42,141 nt of DNA from Chloroflexota bacterium (GCA_022616275.1 JAKEFB010000008.1:1-42141); one strand, 5' to 3'. Shown: positions 1 to 8,760, counted from the first letter of the stretch. Notes: a model not told the origin generated them from the letters alone. Numbers and translations are program-made.

Positions 1-27
1 CGGTAGCTAACAGACTTTTAATGATGA

Positions 28-60
28 AACGCCAGGTTGCGCATGCAACCTGGCGTTTTT
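28..60 (+). terminator. Rho-independent terminator, 13-bp stem
   Basis: A perfect 13-bp inverted repeat (28-40 with 45-57) closes on a GCAT loop and runs into five T on the plus strand. It would end a plus-strand gene lying left of the window and also faces the 3' end of the minus-strand gene at 62-850. The first 20 bases resemble the leader words at 32421-32436 (shared TAGCTAACAG). Confidence 0.85.
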
Positions 61-61
61 G

Positions 62-850
62 TCAGGCAAAAGCCAGTCGTTTTTCCACGGCCGTCATTGG
101 ATCGGCCGGAACATAACCTCCCAATTCCACCACGGCCGGCGCTAGGGCTACCATTCGCCGGCCGGCCTGGCGCAGGGCCTCCTGTTGCGCTTCGACTGTC
201 AGAGCCAGCGGAAGCCGCGCCCTGGGCTCGAAGACCGGCGTCTTGCCGGCCAGCAGTCCCTCCACGTCGTAGACCAGCCAGTGCAACTCGTCCAGCCAGG
301 AATTAAACAGGAGCGTATCCTCCTGGACGATGTACTTGACCACCACGGCCGCCATCATCCAGAAAAAGGCCACTTTCTCCGAGGCAATCCTGGCTCGTTC
401 GGCCGGCTCCAATGGTTCGGCTGGTAGTTGCGGAGGAATACCCACCCTGTCAAACAGCAGCCGCGAGCGCTCCGGCCACTGCGCCTGGGACTGTGGTCTT
501 AGAATCCAATCCACGATGAGCGCCGTCTCCTCGTACAGGATAAAGGTAAGGGTTCCGCCCGGCGGGGCATTGTGATGGTTTTCATGGATGAGCGCCGGCC
601 GGCCAAAGCGGCTAAACAGTTCCAACCGTTCCGGGGTAATACGGCCACCAACCTGCCACGGCCGGTCACAGAGAACCTGGGCTGCTTCGTCAGTCAAGAC
701 AACGGTCACATCCAGGTCGCTAATGGCGTCGCCTTCTCCCCGGCCTAGACTGCCGGCCAGCCAGGCAGCGACAACGCGGTTATCAGCCTCCAGTTGGGTC
801 ACAATCTCCTGCAACAACTGATCACCAGCAACGGCGTAGTCGCTTAACAT
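62..850 (-). CDS. Nucleotidyltransferase-fold protein
   Basis: This 262-residue soluble protein has an N-terminal polymerase-beta-type nucleotidyltransferase domain. Gly33-Ser34 is followed by the Asp45-x-Asp47 metal pair, and a VDW segment near residue 115 probably supplies the third acidic residue. The C-terminal half is helical, as in aminoglycoside or lincosamide nucleotidyltransferases. The family transfers NMP to a small molecule or protein, and nothing here identifies the substrate. The ATG at 848-850 follows a GAGGAT element with almost no spacing, so the ribosome site is poor. It is transcribed divergently from the DUF3048 gene across 116 bp and ends just before a strong terminator. 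Calling it a resistance enzyme would go beyond the evidence. Confidence 0.85.
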   Translation of the reverse strand: MLSDYAVAGDQLLQEIVTQLEADNRVVAAWLAGSLGRGEGDAISDLDVTVVLTDEAAQVLCDRPWQVGGRITPERLELFSRFGRPALIHENHHNAPPGGTLTFILYEETALIVDWILRPQSQAQWPERSRLLFDRVGIPPQLPAEPLEPAERARIASEKVAFFWMMAAVVVKYIVQEDTLLFNSWLDELHWLVYDVEGLLAGKTPVFEPRARLPLALTVEAQQEALRQAGRRMVALAPAVVELGGYVPADPMTAVEKRLAFA

Positions 851-966
851 ATCCTCATCATCTTACCATCCTTGGTGGCGGCCGGCTCCATTTGAAGTAG
901 AATCCCTGAAGTGGAGAGCGAAAGCAAGAGCTTGAGGAAGGGCTAACGAAGAGGTCGAGTACGCCT

Positions 967-2190
967 ATGTTCAAAAAGTTTGCCAGTTTTTGTTTTGTCT
1001 TCTTGCTGCTCGGTGCTGCTTGCCGGCAAGAGCCGCCAACGGCTACCCTCGCGCTGCCCACAGCCATGGCCACGGCCGAAGCCATAACTCAGACCACCCC
1101 GGTCGCCACTTCCACCCTGGCCCCGACCAGCACGCTGGCCGCCCCTGGACCAACGCTGACGCCTATCCCCACCACCACACCCCCGGCCACGCCGACCGCT
1201 ACCGGTACGCCGGAAGCGGTCGTCCTGCTGACTGCAGCAGATTTTGGCGATGACCGCAACCCACTGACCGGCGAATTAGTGGCTGACCCCACGCTTTTGC
1301 AACGCCGGCCGATTGCTGTGAAAATCTCCAACTCGCCGGCCCAATACGTCCGGCCGCAGGCCGGCCTCAGCCAGGCCGACCTGGTTTTTGAGCACGCTAC
1401 CGAGGGAGCCATCACCCGCTTTACGGCCGTCATCTACAGCCAGACACCGCCCGACATGGGGCCGATCCGCAGCGCCCGCCTCATTGACGTCGAAATCCCG
1501 GCCATGTACGACGCCGCCCTGGCCTTCTCCGGCAGTAGCATCGGTGTCTCGCAACGGCTGTTTGGCTCCGACTTTCGTTCCCGCATTCTCCGCTCCAACG
1601 AGCCGGGCTACTATCGCACCGGCGAGGACAAGCCCTACGAACACACCCTGCACGGCAACCCGGAACTATGGTGGGAAGCGCTGGACGACAAGGGGGAGAA
1701 CCGCCCCCCGGCCTTTACCAGCACCATGGCCTTCGCCAGCGAGACGCCGGCCGGCGGCGAACCGGCCAGCGAGGTCAACATCAGATACCGCGACTTTACC
1801 AGCGTGGACTGGCGCTACGACCCTGATACCGGCCGGTACTGGCGTTGGGTAGACGGCGAGCCACACGTAGACGCCAATAACGACCAGCAAATCAGCGCGG
1901 CCAACGTTGTCGTCGTCTTTGCCCTTCACCAGTTGAATATGTCCATCTGCGAATACCAGGTCGGCAATACCTGCCAGGCTTTCTCGGCCGAAATCCAGAT
2001 CTGGGAAGAGGGCGACGCCCTCATCTTCCGCGATGGCCTGGCCCTTGAGGCCACCTGGAAGCGGGAAAACCGGAGCGACATGCTGACCTTCTGGAACGAC
2101 GAAGGCAATCCGGTGCCCTTGCAAATCGGTAACACCTGGTTCCAGGTTGTACCTTATCACTACACGAATCCGGTGGCGATTACGCCATAA
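967..2190 (+). CDS. DUF3048 domain lipoprotein
   Basis: This is a secreted lipoprotein of 407 residues. A basic-hydrophobic signal peptide ends in LLLGAAC (Cys19 would be lipidated). A Thr/Pro/Ala-rich linker (about 25-85) follows, then a DUF3048 domain of the B. subtilis YerB type. Recognisable parts are RPIAVKISNSP, RPQAGLSQADLVFEH, GAITRFTAVIY and MGPIRSARLID. YerB-like proteins are anchored at the outer face of the membrane, and their biochemical role is unknown. The start at 967 puts the signal peptide at the expected length; upstream GAAGAGG is only a weak ribosome site. No operon partner lies downstream, since a 173-bp gap with its own promoter-like elements precedes the ABC importer. 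Confidence 0.9.
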   Translation: MFKKFASFCFVFLLLGAACRQEPPTATLALPTAMATAEAITQTTPVATSTLAPTSTLAAPGPTLTPIPTTTPPATPTATGTPEAVVLLTAADFGDDRNPLTGELVADPTLLQRRPIAVKISNSPAQYVRPQAGLSQADLVFEHATEGAITRFTAVIYSQTPPDMGPIRSARLIDVEIPAMYDAALAFSGSSIGVSQRLFGSDFRSRILRSNEPGYYRTGEDKPYEHTLHGNPELWWEALDDKGENRPPAFTSTMAFASETPAGGEPASEVNIRYRDFTSVDWRYDPDTGRYWRWVDGEPHVDANNDQQISAANVVVVFALHQLNMSICEYQVGNTCQAFSAEIQIWEEGDALIFRDGLALEATWKRENRSDMLTFWNDEGNPVPLQIGNTWFQVVPYHYTNPVAITP

Positions 2191-2238
2191 CGGCAAAATC
2201 GCTTAAGAATGCTGTAAGCTAATCGTAAAAAACTGGCC

Positions 2239-2320
2239 CTATAATCAGCCAGATTTTTTCAGCGAAAGCCGGCCGGGTGTACTGTCTCTTACAGTTTTGC
2301 GGTAAGATAGGCTCTATAAT
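2239..2320 (+). promoter_or_regulatory. Two candidate -10 boxes before the ABC importer
   Basis: The 173-bp gap before the binding-protein gene holds two exact TATAAT hexamers, at 2239-2244 and 2315-2320. Neither has a convincing TTGACA at 16-18 bp. The second would give a leader of about 37 nt ending in a strong AAGGAGG ribosome site at 2351-2357, so it is the better candidate. Confidence 0.35.
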
Positions 2321-2363
2321 CCGGGCGGTCTATTCTCATTTACTCTACGAAAGGAGGTAGAAG

Positions 2364-4073
2364 ATGATATCCCTGTTAGGCACATCGTTCCGTATTCACA
2401 CCAAGAGGTTGCCGGCCACAGGCACGTTTGTATTGCTCCTGGCGCTCATTCTCGCCGCGTGTGGCGGCGGTGAGGAAGCCACTCCAACCTCTCAGGCCAC
2501 ACCGGTTCCCCAAACGGAAGTTGCCGAAGAAGCTCCCCCAACAACGGAAGTTACTGAAGAAACTCCCCCCCCAACGGAAGTTAGCGAAGAAACTCCCCCA
2601 CCTGAAGAAACCCCAACCGAAGAAGTAATGACGATGGAACGTACAGGTACGCTCCGGGTAGCCATGCAGCCCATCGTCAACATTGACCCGATTGCTATTT
2701 CTTCCGACAGCGAAGTGCTCGTCGCCAACCACGTTTACGATTACCTGGTGGACATTGATCCCCAGTCTAACCCCGCGCCCCGGCTGGCCACCAGTTGGGA
2801 AAGCAGCGAGGACGGCCTGACCTGGGTCTTTACCCTGGCCGAGGGCGTTACCTGGCACGACGGCAGCGAATTCAGCGCCGAGGACGTAGTCTGGACCTTC
2901 GACCGGCTGCGCAACACCGAGGGCGCGCCCACGGCCGACCTCTACGCCAACGTTGCCTCTGTTGAAGCGACAGGTGACCTGGAAGTCACCTTTACGCTGC
3001 AGGAGCCCAACCCCTTCTTCCTGTACGACTTGAGCGACAACCACGCCCTGGTGCTCAAGGCGGGCACCGAGGACGCGGATACCAATTTCAACGGCACCGG
3101 CCCCTTCGTCGTGACCAACTACACCCCTGAAGATCGCATCGTCATGGAAGCCAACGCCAATTACTTCGTCGAAGGGCAACCCCACCTGGCCGGCCTGGAA
3201 ATTATCTTCTTTAACGACGAAGCGGCCGCCGTCGAAGCGCTGCGCGGCGGCCAGATTGACCTGGTCATGCGTATGTCTACCGCCCTGTTCACCAGCCTGC
3301 AGGGCGAACCGGGCATCGTTACTATTGACATCCCCACCAATGGCTTCGACCTGATCCGGCTGCGCTCCGACCGGCCGCCGGGCAATGATCCCCAGGTCAT
3401 CCAGGCCCTCAAGCTGGCCACCGACCGCGAGGCCATTCTCAACGTGGTCCAACAGGGGTATGGCGCGCTGGGCAACGACAGCCCTATTGGACCGCTGTAC
3501 GAGGCTTACCACGACCCTTCGGTCCAGCCTCCGGCGCGGGACGTCGAAGCCGCCAGGGCCTTGCTGGCCGAGGCTGGCTATGACGACAGCAACCCGCTGC
3601 AACTGACGCTCCACACTCCGGATACTGGCGGCCGGCCCGACCTGGCGGCCGTGCTCCAGGACCAATGGGCCGAAGCCGGCGTGGAGGTTGAAATCAGTGT
3701 CGAGCCGGAAAGCGTCTACTACGCCGACGACGGCTGGCTGGAAGTAGACCTGGGCATTACCGGCTGGGGCTCTCGCCCCTACCCCCAGTTCTACCTGGAC
3801 GTGATGCTTGTGACCGGGGCACAGTGGAATGAGTCTCATTTCTCCGACGAGGAGTTTGACCAACTGGCCGCCACGGCCGGCACTACGCTGGACGAGCAGG
3901 AGCGCGTTGAAGCCTATGCCGAGATCCAACGTATCCTGGCCGAGCGCGGACCGATCATCATTCCGTACTACTTCGCCCAGTTCGGCGCGATTAGCGACCA
4001 GTTCGAAGGCTTTGAGTTAAAAGCCTTCGCCGGCCGGACCGATTTCCGCAACGTGACCTACACCGGCTCGTAA
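2364..4073 (+). CDS. ABC transporter substrate-binding lipoprotein, family 5
   Basis: This is the extracellular receptor of a peptide/nickel-type importer, 569 residues. The signal peptide ends in LILAAC (lipidated Cys33). A linker of repeated TEV-EE-PPP units spans about 50-92. The SBP_bac_5 domain follows, with signatures such as LATSWESSEDGLTWVFTL, GVTWHDGSEFSAEDVVWTF and a C-terminal LAERGPIIIPYYF. The start is fixed by AAGGAGG seven bases upstream. It heads an operon with permease, ATPase and second permease genes that follow on the same strand. A large hairpin directly after the stop may let it be made in excess over the membrane parts. The substrate is probably an oligopeptide, but this family also binds nickel, heme and sugars, so that is open. 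Confidence 0.95.
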   Translation: MISLLGTSFRIHTKRLPATGTFVLLLALILAACGGGEEATPTSQATPVPQTEVAEEAPPTTEVTEETPPPTEVSEETPPPEETPTEEVMTMERTGTLRVAMQPIVNIDPIAISSDSEVLVANHVYDYLVDIDPQSNPAPRLATSWESSEDGLTWVFTLAEGVTWHDGSEFSAEDVVWTFDRLRNTEGAPTADLYANVASVEATGDLEVTFTLQEPNPFFLYDLSDNHALVLKAGTEDADTNFNGTGPFVVTNYTPEDRIVMEANANYFVEGQPHLAGLEIIFFNDEAAAVEALRGGQIDLVMRMSTALFTSLQGEPGIVTIDIPTNGFDLIRLRSDRPPGNDPQVIQALKLATDREAILNVVQQGYGALGNDSPIGPLYEAYHDPSVQPPARDVEAARALLAEAGYDDSNPLQLTLHTPDTGGRPDLAAVLQDQWAEAGVEVEISVEPESVYYADDGWLEVDLGITGWGSRPYPQFYLDVMLVTGAQWNESHFSDEEFDQLAATAGTTLDEQERVEAYAEIQRILAERGPIIIPYYFAQFGAISDQFEGFELKAFAGRTDFRNVTYTGS

Positions 4074-4088
4074 TTCCGCCGGGCTATC

Positions 4089-4141
4089 AAACCCCGCAGG
4101 TTTTGAGGGCACGATAATTCGTGCCCCGACCTGCGGGGTTT
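4089..4141 (+). repeat. Composite hairpin between binding protein and permease
   Basis: An outer 13-bp inverted repeat (4089-4101 with 4129-4141) encloses an inner 8-bp one, GGGCACGA/TCGTGCCC (4107-4114 with 4117-4124). There is no long T tract, so it looks like a partial terminator or mRNA-stabilising hairpin rather than a full stop signal. The inner stem recurs at 5040-5059. Confidence 0.75.
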
Positions 4142-4160
4142 CAAAATCGCGGGGAAGCAC

Positions 4161-5036
4161 ATGGCCGCTTCGACCACTCCAGTCACCAACACCTTATCTG
4201 CTCGCCACCGCCTGGGGGAGGTCGTTCGCCTGCTCTACGACAAGCCGGCGACGGCCCTGGGTACGACGATCTTTCTCCTGTTCTTCTTCCTGGCCCTCTT
4301 CGGCCCGCTCATTGCCCCTTACGGCTTTAACGAGCAGATTTACACCGACGCCCGCCAGCCGCCCTCGGCCGCCCACTGGTTTGGCACCGACAACCTCGGC
4401 CGGGATGTGTTCAGCCGGATCATCCTTGGCGCGCGCGAGATTCTTCTCCTCTCCGGTCTGGGGACGGCGCTGGCCGTGCTCAGCGGCACCAGTTTTGGCC
4501 TGCTCAGTGGCTACCTGGGCGGCCTGTTCGACGAAGGGCTGATGCGCTTTTTCGACAGCCTGCTGGCTATGCCGGCCCTGCTCCTGGCCCTGCTCCTGCT
4601 GGGCACCCTTGGCCCCTCTAAGGAAGGCGTGCTCATCGTCATCGTCATCGTCTACACGCCCATTGTCGCTCGCGTCGTCCGCAGCGTCGTGCTGGCCGTC
4701 AAAAGCAAAGCCTTCGTTGAAGCCGCCCAAATCCAGGGCGAGTCCCTGAGGCGCATCCTTTTTCGTGAAATCTTGCCTTCGGTACTGCCGGCGCTGGCTG
4801 TGGAAGCGGCGCTACGCTTTTCTTACGCCATCTTCCTGGTCGCTTCGCTTGGCTTCCTGGGCGTTGGCGTCCAAACGCCCAGCCCTAACTGGGGGCTGAT
4901 GGTCAGCGAAGCCCGCCATCACGTCAGCCAACTGCCCTGGGCCATGTACTTTCCGGCCGGGGCCATTGCCGTTGTCGTCATCGGCGTAAACCTGATGGCC
5001 GACGGATTGAAACGAATTTTGCAGGCGTCGCGCTAA
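4161..5036 (+). CDS. ABC transporter permease, DppC/OppC type
   Basis: This inner-membrane subunit has 291 residues and six predicted transmembrane helices. The N-terminal HWFGTDNLGRDVFSRI signature is typical of DppC/OppC proteins. The EAA cytoplasmic loop that docks on the ATPase is EAAQIQGESLRRILFREILP. The C-terminal LGFLGVGVQTPSPNWGLMV stretch is also family-typical. It pairs with the DppB-like permease at 7216-8160. It starts at ATG 4161 after GGGGAAG and ends one base before the palindrome at 5037. It is placed between the binding protein and the ATPase, which is not the usual B-C order. Confidence 0.95.
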   Translation: MAASTTPVTNTLSARHRLGEVVRLLYDKPATALGTTIFLLFFFLALFGPLIAPYGFNEQIYTDARQPPSAAHWFGTDNLGRDVFSRIILGAREILLLSGLGTALAVLSGTSFGLLSGYLGGLFDEGLMRFFDSLLAMPALLLALLLLGTLGPSKEGVLIVIVIVYTPIVARVVRSVVLAVKSKAFVEAAQIQGESLRRILFREILPSVLPALAVEAALRFSYAIFLVASLGFLGVGVQTPSPNWGLMVSEARHHVSQLPWAMYFPAGAIAVVVIGVNLMADGLKRILQASR

Positions 5037-5063
5037 GTAGGGCACGATGCATCGTGCCCCTAC
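5037..5063. repeat. GGGCACGATGCATCGTGCCC palindrome
   Basis: A near-perfect palindrome (one extra C in the right arm) centred on TGCA sits between the permease stop and the ATPase start. Its core GGCACGA/TCGTGCC also forms the inner stem of the hairpin at 4107-4124, so this is a dispersed extragenic palindrome rather than a terminator. No T tract follows. Confidence 0.75.
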
Positions 5064-5083
5064 CATCTGTCGTCCAAGAATCT

Positions 5084-7165
5084 ATGACAACTGGTACAAC
5101 ACCCCTCCTTGACATCCACGACTTGACGGTAGCCTACCGCCAGAGGAACCAATGGCTGGAAGCGGTCCGTGATTTTTCGCTGCAAATCGCTCCTGGCCAG
5201 ACCTATGGTCTGGTTGGTGAGAGTGGCAGCGGCAAGACAACCGTCGCCCTGGCCATCATGCGCTACCTGAGCGAAGCAGGCGCGGTGCGAGAGGGCCAGA
5301 TCTTCTTTAACGGCCTGGACCTGCTAAGCCTGAGCCCGGCCGAGATGCGCCAGGTGTGGGGCCGGCAAATTAGCCTGGTGCCCCAGGACCCCTCCTCCTC
5401 GCTCAACCCGTCCATTCGGGTGGGCGAACAACTGGCCGAAGGGCTGCGCCTGCACCTGGGCCTGGCAACCGCCGCGGCCCGTTCTCGGGCCGTCGAGTTG
5501 CTGGCCATGGTCAACGTGCCCGACCCGCCCCGTGTTGCCCAAAGCTACCCCCACCAGCTTAGCGGCGGCATGCAGCAGCGGGTGATGATCGCCATGGCCC
5601 TGGGCGCCGAGCCGCTGCTGCTCATCCTGGACGAGCCGACGACCAACCTCGACGTCACAACCCAGGCGGCCGTGCTAGACCTGCTCCAGGAGTTGATTCG
5701 CGACCAGCACACGGCCGCCCTGTACGTCACCCACAACCTGGGCGTGGTTGCTCGTATTTGTGACCGGGTGGCTGTACTGTACGCCGGCGAACTGGTGGAA
5801 GACGCCCCAACCATCGAGTTGTTCCGCCGGCCTTTACATCCTTATACCCAGGGCTTGTTAGATAGCATTCCCCAGTTGGGCCAGAACAAGCAGCTTGGCC
5901 AGCTTCAATCTATTCCTGGCCGGATTCCACCCCTGGGCAGCCGGCCGCCAGCCTGCGTCTTTACCCCTCGCTGCCCGCTGGCTATTGACATTTGCCACCA
6001 GCAGCGGCCAACTCTGGATGTGGTGGACGGGCGGCGCGTCCGCTGCCACCGCTGGCCGGAAATTGCCGCCGGCCAGGTATCGGCCAGTCGAGAAGTAGCC
6101 AGGTTGCCGTCTCCAACCGCTCCTTCAGCCAACGGCGAAACGGTCTTGACCCTGGAAAATGTGAAGGTCCACTTTGAATTGCGCCGGTCGTTGGCCGAAC
6201 TCCTGGCCGGCCAGCCACCGCCCACGGTCAAAGCCGTGGATGGTATCAGCCTGGAGGTGGAGCGCGGCCAGACGCTCGGTCTGGTCGGCGAAAGCGGCAG
6301 CGGCAAGACCACCCTGGCCCGGACCATCGTCGGCCTGGCCGAACGGACGGCCGGGCGCATTGAGCTACTGGACATTTCCCTGCCGGCCACCCTTTCTGAG
6401 CGCAGCTTGAAAATGCTGCGCCACTTGCAATACGTCTTCCAAAACCCCGAAGAGGCCCTCAACCCCTATTTGACCGTGGGTGAGACGTTGCGCCGGCCGT
6501 TTATGACCTTGCTGGGTAAGTCCCGGCCGGCGGCGGACGAGGCGGCTGAAAAGCTGCTGGCGGCCGTGCGGCTACCGGTGGAGTATGCCGGCCGGCTGCC
6601 CGGCCAGCTCAGTGGCGGCGAAAAACAGCGGGTGGCCATTGCCCGCGCCTTTGCCACCAACCCGGACCTGCTCATTGCCGACGAAGCCGTCTCGGCCCTG
6701 GACGTTTCCGTCCAGGCCTCTATTTTGAATCTGCTTGGCGAACTCCAGACCGAACACGACAACACCCTGATCTTCATCTCCCACGACCTGGCCGTCGTCG
6801 GTTACCTGGCCGACCAGATTGCCGTCGTCTACCTGGGCCAGTTAATGGAGGTCGCCAGCGCCGGCGAACTGTTCAAACCACCCTACCACCCCTACACCGA
6901 AGCCCTGCTCTCGGCCATTCCTCTGGCCAACCCGGAGGCCCAGCAAGAACCAATTCGCCTGGAAGGCGATGTACCCAGCCAGGTCAACGTGCCCACCGGT
7001 TGCCCGTTCCACACCCGCTGCCCCCGTTTTCTGGGCGACATTTGCGTCAACGAGCGGCCGCCCTGGCGCGTGTCTGAGAGCGGCAATCGTATCTTTTGCC
7101 ACATTCCCTTAGAGGAATTAGCAACCATCCAGGCGAAAGCCTTTTCTCTTGATTCTAGACTTTAG
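5084..7165 (+). CDS. ABC importer ATPase, fused DppD-DppF type
   Basis: Two complete nucleotide-binding domains sit in one 693-residue protein. Domain 1 has Walker A GESGSGKTT near 45-53, signature LSGGMQQR near 159 and Walker B LLLILDEPT near 180. Domain 2 has Walker A near 402, signature LSGGEKQR near 508 and Walker B LLIADEAVS near 530. Each is followed by the Cys-rich oligopeptide/dipeptide C-terminal motif (CVFTPRCPLAIDIC and CPFHTRCPRFLGDIC). Separate DppD and DppF subunits are more usual, although fusions such as GsiA are known. The ATG at 5084 is preferred to a GTG at 5054 that lies inside the palindrome. The last residues (SLDSRL) lie in a degenerate arm opposite the heptad repeat at 7177. 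Confidence 0.93.
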   Translation: MTTGTTPLLDIHDLTVAYRQRNQWLEAVRDFSLQIAPGQTYGLVGESGSGKTTVALAIMRYLSEAGAVREGQIFFNGLDLLSLSPAEMRQVWGRQISLVPQDPSSSLNPSIRVGEQLAEGLRLHLGLATAAARSRAVELLAMVNVPDPPRVAQSYPHQLSGGMQQRVMIAMALGAEPLLLILDEPTTNLDVTTQAAVLDLLQELIRDQHTAALYVTHNLGVVARICDRVAVLYAGELVEDAPTIELFRRPLHPYTQGLLDSIPQLGQNKQLGQLQSIPGRIPPLGSRPPACVFTPRCPLAIDICHQQRPTLDVVDGRRVRCHRWPEIAAGQVSASREVARLPSPTAPSANGETVLTLENVKVHFELRRSLAELLAGQPPPTVKAVDGISLEVERGQTLGLVGESGSGKTTLARTIVGLAERTAGRIELLDISLPATLSERSLKMLRHLQYVFQNPEEALNPYLTVGETLRRPFMTLLGKSRPAADEAAEKLLAAVRLPVEYAGRLPGQLSGGEKQRVAIARAFATNPDLLIADEAVSALDVSVQASILNLLGELQTEHDNTLIFISHDLAVVGYLADQIAVVYLGQLMEVASAGELFKPPYHPYTEALLSAIPLANPEAQQEPIRLEGDVPSQVNVPTGCPFHTRCPRFLGDICVNERPPWRVSESGNRIFCHIPLEELATIQAKAFSLDSRL

Positions 7166-7176
7166 GTTGGATGGGT

Positions 7177-7210
7177 AAATCCAAAATCTAAAATCTAAAA
7201 TCCAAAATTC
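7177..7210. repeat. Heptad repeat, AAATCYA
   Basis: Five head-to-tail 7-base words, AAATCCA, AAATCTA, AAATCTA, AAATCCA and AAATTC, fill most of the gap between the ATPase stop and the permease start. The region just upstream (about 7150-7172, including the end of the ATPase gene) is a degenerate inverted copy. No ribosome site is visible for the permease. Confidence 0.8.
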
Positions 7211-7215
7211 ACAAC

Positions 7216-8160
7216 ATGGCTCGTTACTTACTTCGCCGTCTCGGATTCCTGGTCCTGACCCTACTGGTGACCTCCCTGGTCATCTTTATCGTGACCCAGT
7301 TTCTGCCGGGCGACGTGGCCCGCGTCGTCTTGGGGCGGGAGGCCGGCGAAGCGGCGCTGGAAGCGTTCCGCGAAAAATACGGCCTGAACGATCCGCTGCC
7401 GATCCAGTACGGCCGCTGGCTGGCCAATTTTGTCAGGGGTGATTGGGGCGAGTCCATTGCCTTCCGCAGCGAAATCCGGCCGGTGATCATGCAGCGGCTG
7501 CGCAACTCCCTGATGCTGGCCGGCATCACCTTGCTCATTTCTGTGCCCCTGGCCGTGCTGCTGGGCGTCATTGCCGGGCTGAACGAAAACAAATTGCCGG
7601 ATAACGCTATTAACATCCTGTCTCTATCTGTGGTTGGCCTACCCGAATTTGTCACCGGGCTGTTGTTGATTGAGCTGTTCTCCCGCCGTTACCGCCTGCT
7701 GCCCCCCAACTCCTCTATTGAACTGGACGCCAGCTTCCGTGAGGCTTTGCCCATGCTGGTTTTGCCGGCCGTCACCGCCACGCTGGTGCTCCTGGCCTAC
7801 ATTGCCCGCCTCACCCGGGCCGGCGTGGTCGAGGAGCTGAAAAAGGCCTACGTTCGTACCGCCATCCTCAAGGGCGTCCCCCGGCGCCAGGTCATCGTCC
7901 GCCACGTCCTGCGCAACGCCCTGCTGCCGACCATTACCGTCATTGCTATCAGCTTTGGCTGGCTGATCAGCGGTCTGATCGTCATCGAAAACGTCTTCAA
8001 CTACCCGGGACTCGGCCGGCTGCTGGTTTTTGCCATTGACCGGCGCGACCTGCCCCTGATGCAGGCCGTCACCATGGTCACCGTCCTTGGCTTTGCCCTG
8101 GCCAACCTGACGGCCGACCTTTTATACGCCTATCTCAATCCCCGCATTCGGCTGGGTTAG
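7216..8160 (+). CDS. ABC transporter permease, DppB/OppB type
   Basis: This inner-membrane permease has 314 residues and six predicted helices. The N-terminus MARYLLRRLGFLVLTLLVTS is typical of DppB. It continues with the FLPGDVAR and GLNDPLPIQYGRWLANF segments. The EAA loop is around RTAILKGVPRRQVIVRHVLR, and the IENVFNYPGLGRLLVFAI motif is near the C-terminus. It forms the channel with the DppC-like subunit at 4161-5036. Its position after the ATPase is unusual for this transporter family. No Shine-Dalgarno is seen because the heptad repeat occupies the spacer. Its TAG stop lies inside the first arm of the palindrome at 8156. Confidence 0.94.
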   Translation: MARYLLRRLGFLVLTLLVTSLVIFIVTQFLPGDVARVVLGREAGEAALEAFREKYGLNDPLPIQYGRWLANFVRGDWGESIAFRSEIRPVIMQRLRNSLMLAGITLLISVPLAVLLGVIAGLNENKLPDNAINILSLSVVGLPEFVTGLLLIELFSRRYRLLPPNSSIELDASFREALPMLVLPAVTATLVLLAYIARLTRAGVVEELKKAYVRTAILKGVPRRQVIVRHVLRNALLPTITVIAISFGWLISGLIVIENVFNYPGLGRLLVFAIDRRDLPLMQAVTMVTVLGFALANLTADLLYAYLNPRIRLG

Positions 8161-8198
8161 AGATAGAGTTAGAGTGTCACTCTAACTCTATCTCTAAC
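8156..8198. terminator. Perfect 21-bp palindrome between convergent genes
   Basis: Arms 8156-8176 and 8178-8198 are exact reverse complements around a single T. Each arm is built from 6-base words (TAGAGA, TAGAGT, TAGAGT). The permease stop lies in the left arm and the thioesterase stop begins two bases past the right arm, so it probably works as a bidirectional terminator, although no clean T tract is present. Confidence 0.8.
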
Positions 8199-8199
8199 T

Positions 8200-8658
8200 T
8201 TACCGGCCGGCCGCCTGTTCGCCCCGCAGCGTCATGCACGTGCTGCTGGCCCGGGCCACCAGGCTGTCCTGCTCGTCTACAATATCGCACTCCGCCAGGC
8301 CCACCGTCCGGCCGCGCTTGACCACCCGGCCGGTGGCCCGTAGCTTCGCTTTGCGGATCGGCTTCAGGAAATTGATCTTCAGTTCCAGTGTCGTAAACGT
8401 CTCTCCCGGCTCCAACGTGGACACGTAGGCCATCCCCATTGCCGCGTCGGCCACGTCACAGAGAATGCCGCCATGCACCGTGCCCATCGGGTTAAAATGC
8501 CGTTCGTCCGATTCAAAAGACACTTCCACCCGGCCCTTTTCCACGGCCACTATTTCAAAGCCGATAAAGCGGGCCACCGGCGGAGGTAGCGCTTCACCGC
8601 GCAAGACCATCGCTGGAAAATCGGCTATCCTTGGCTCCTTGGAGCGTTCCTCGTCCAA
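8200..8658 (-). CDS. PaaI-like hotdog thioesterase
   Basis: This single-domain hotdog-fold acyl-CoA thioesterase has 152 residues. The family motif HFNPMGTVHGGILCDVADAA holds the HGG turn and an Asp that serves as general base in PaaI relatives. ETFTTLELKINFLKPI is the typical central strand. It is expected to hydrolyse acyl- or aryl-CoA in the cytoplasm. The start is TTG at 8656-8658, chosen because AGGAGG lies six bases upstream; an overlapping ATG at 8660-8662 is out of frame. It converges with the ABC operon and has no partner on its own strand. Confidence 0.88.
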   Translation of the reverse strand: MDEERSKEPRIADFPAMVLRGEALPPPVARFIGFEIVAVEKGRVEVSFESDERHFNPMGTVHGGILCDVADAAMGMAYVSTLEPGETFTTLELKINFLKPIRKAKLRATGRVVKRGRTVGLAECDIVDEQDSLVARASSTCMTLRGEQAAGR

Positions 8659-8726
8659 CCATCACCTCCTGTAACCGGCTAACATTGATATCCAATCTTA
8701 GCCCGAAACGTGCGCCCCTGCTACCC

Positions 8727-8753
8727 GTTGCACCTTTCGTTCTGTGCTACAAT
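8727..8753 (+). promoter_or_regulatory. Extended -10 promoter, probably leaderless
   Basis: TTGCAC (8727-8732) and TGC-TACAAT (8745-8753) form an extended -10 promoter with a short 15-bp spacer. The -10 box ends seven bases before the ATG at 8761, so transcription should begin at or next to the start codon, and no ribosome site is present. Confidence 0.55.
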
Positions 8754-8760
8754 AGCCTCA

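Noticed and set aside
62-850. Aminoglycoside resistance gene
   Set aside because: Only the generic nucleotidyltransferase motif is visible and the context gives no drug link.
2376-3929. 517-codon open frame on the minus strand
   Set aside because: It is antisense to the substrate-binding protein and arises from GC-rich codon use; its product has no domain pattern. The same applies to 27690-29021 (plus), antisense to the hydrolase-ligase fusion.
5054-5083. GTG start for the fused ATPase, adding ten residues
   Set aside because: The GTG lies inside the GGGCACGA palindrome and gives residues without similarity to ATPase N-termini; ATG 5084 is more natural.
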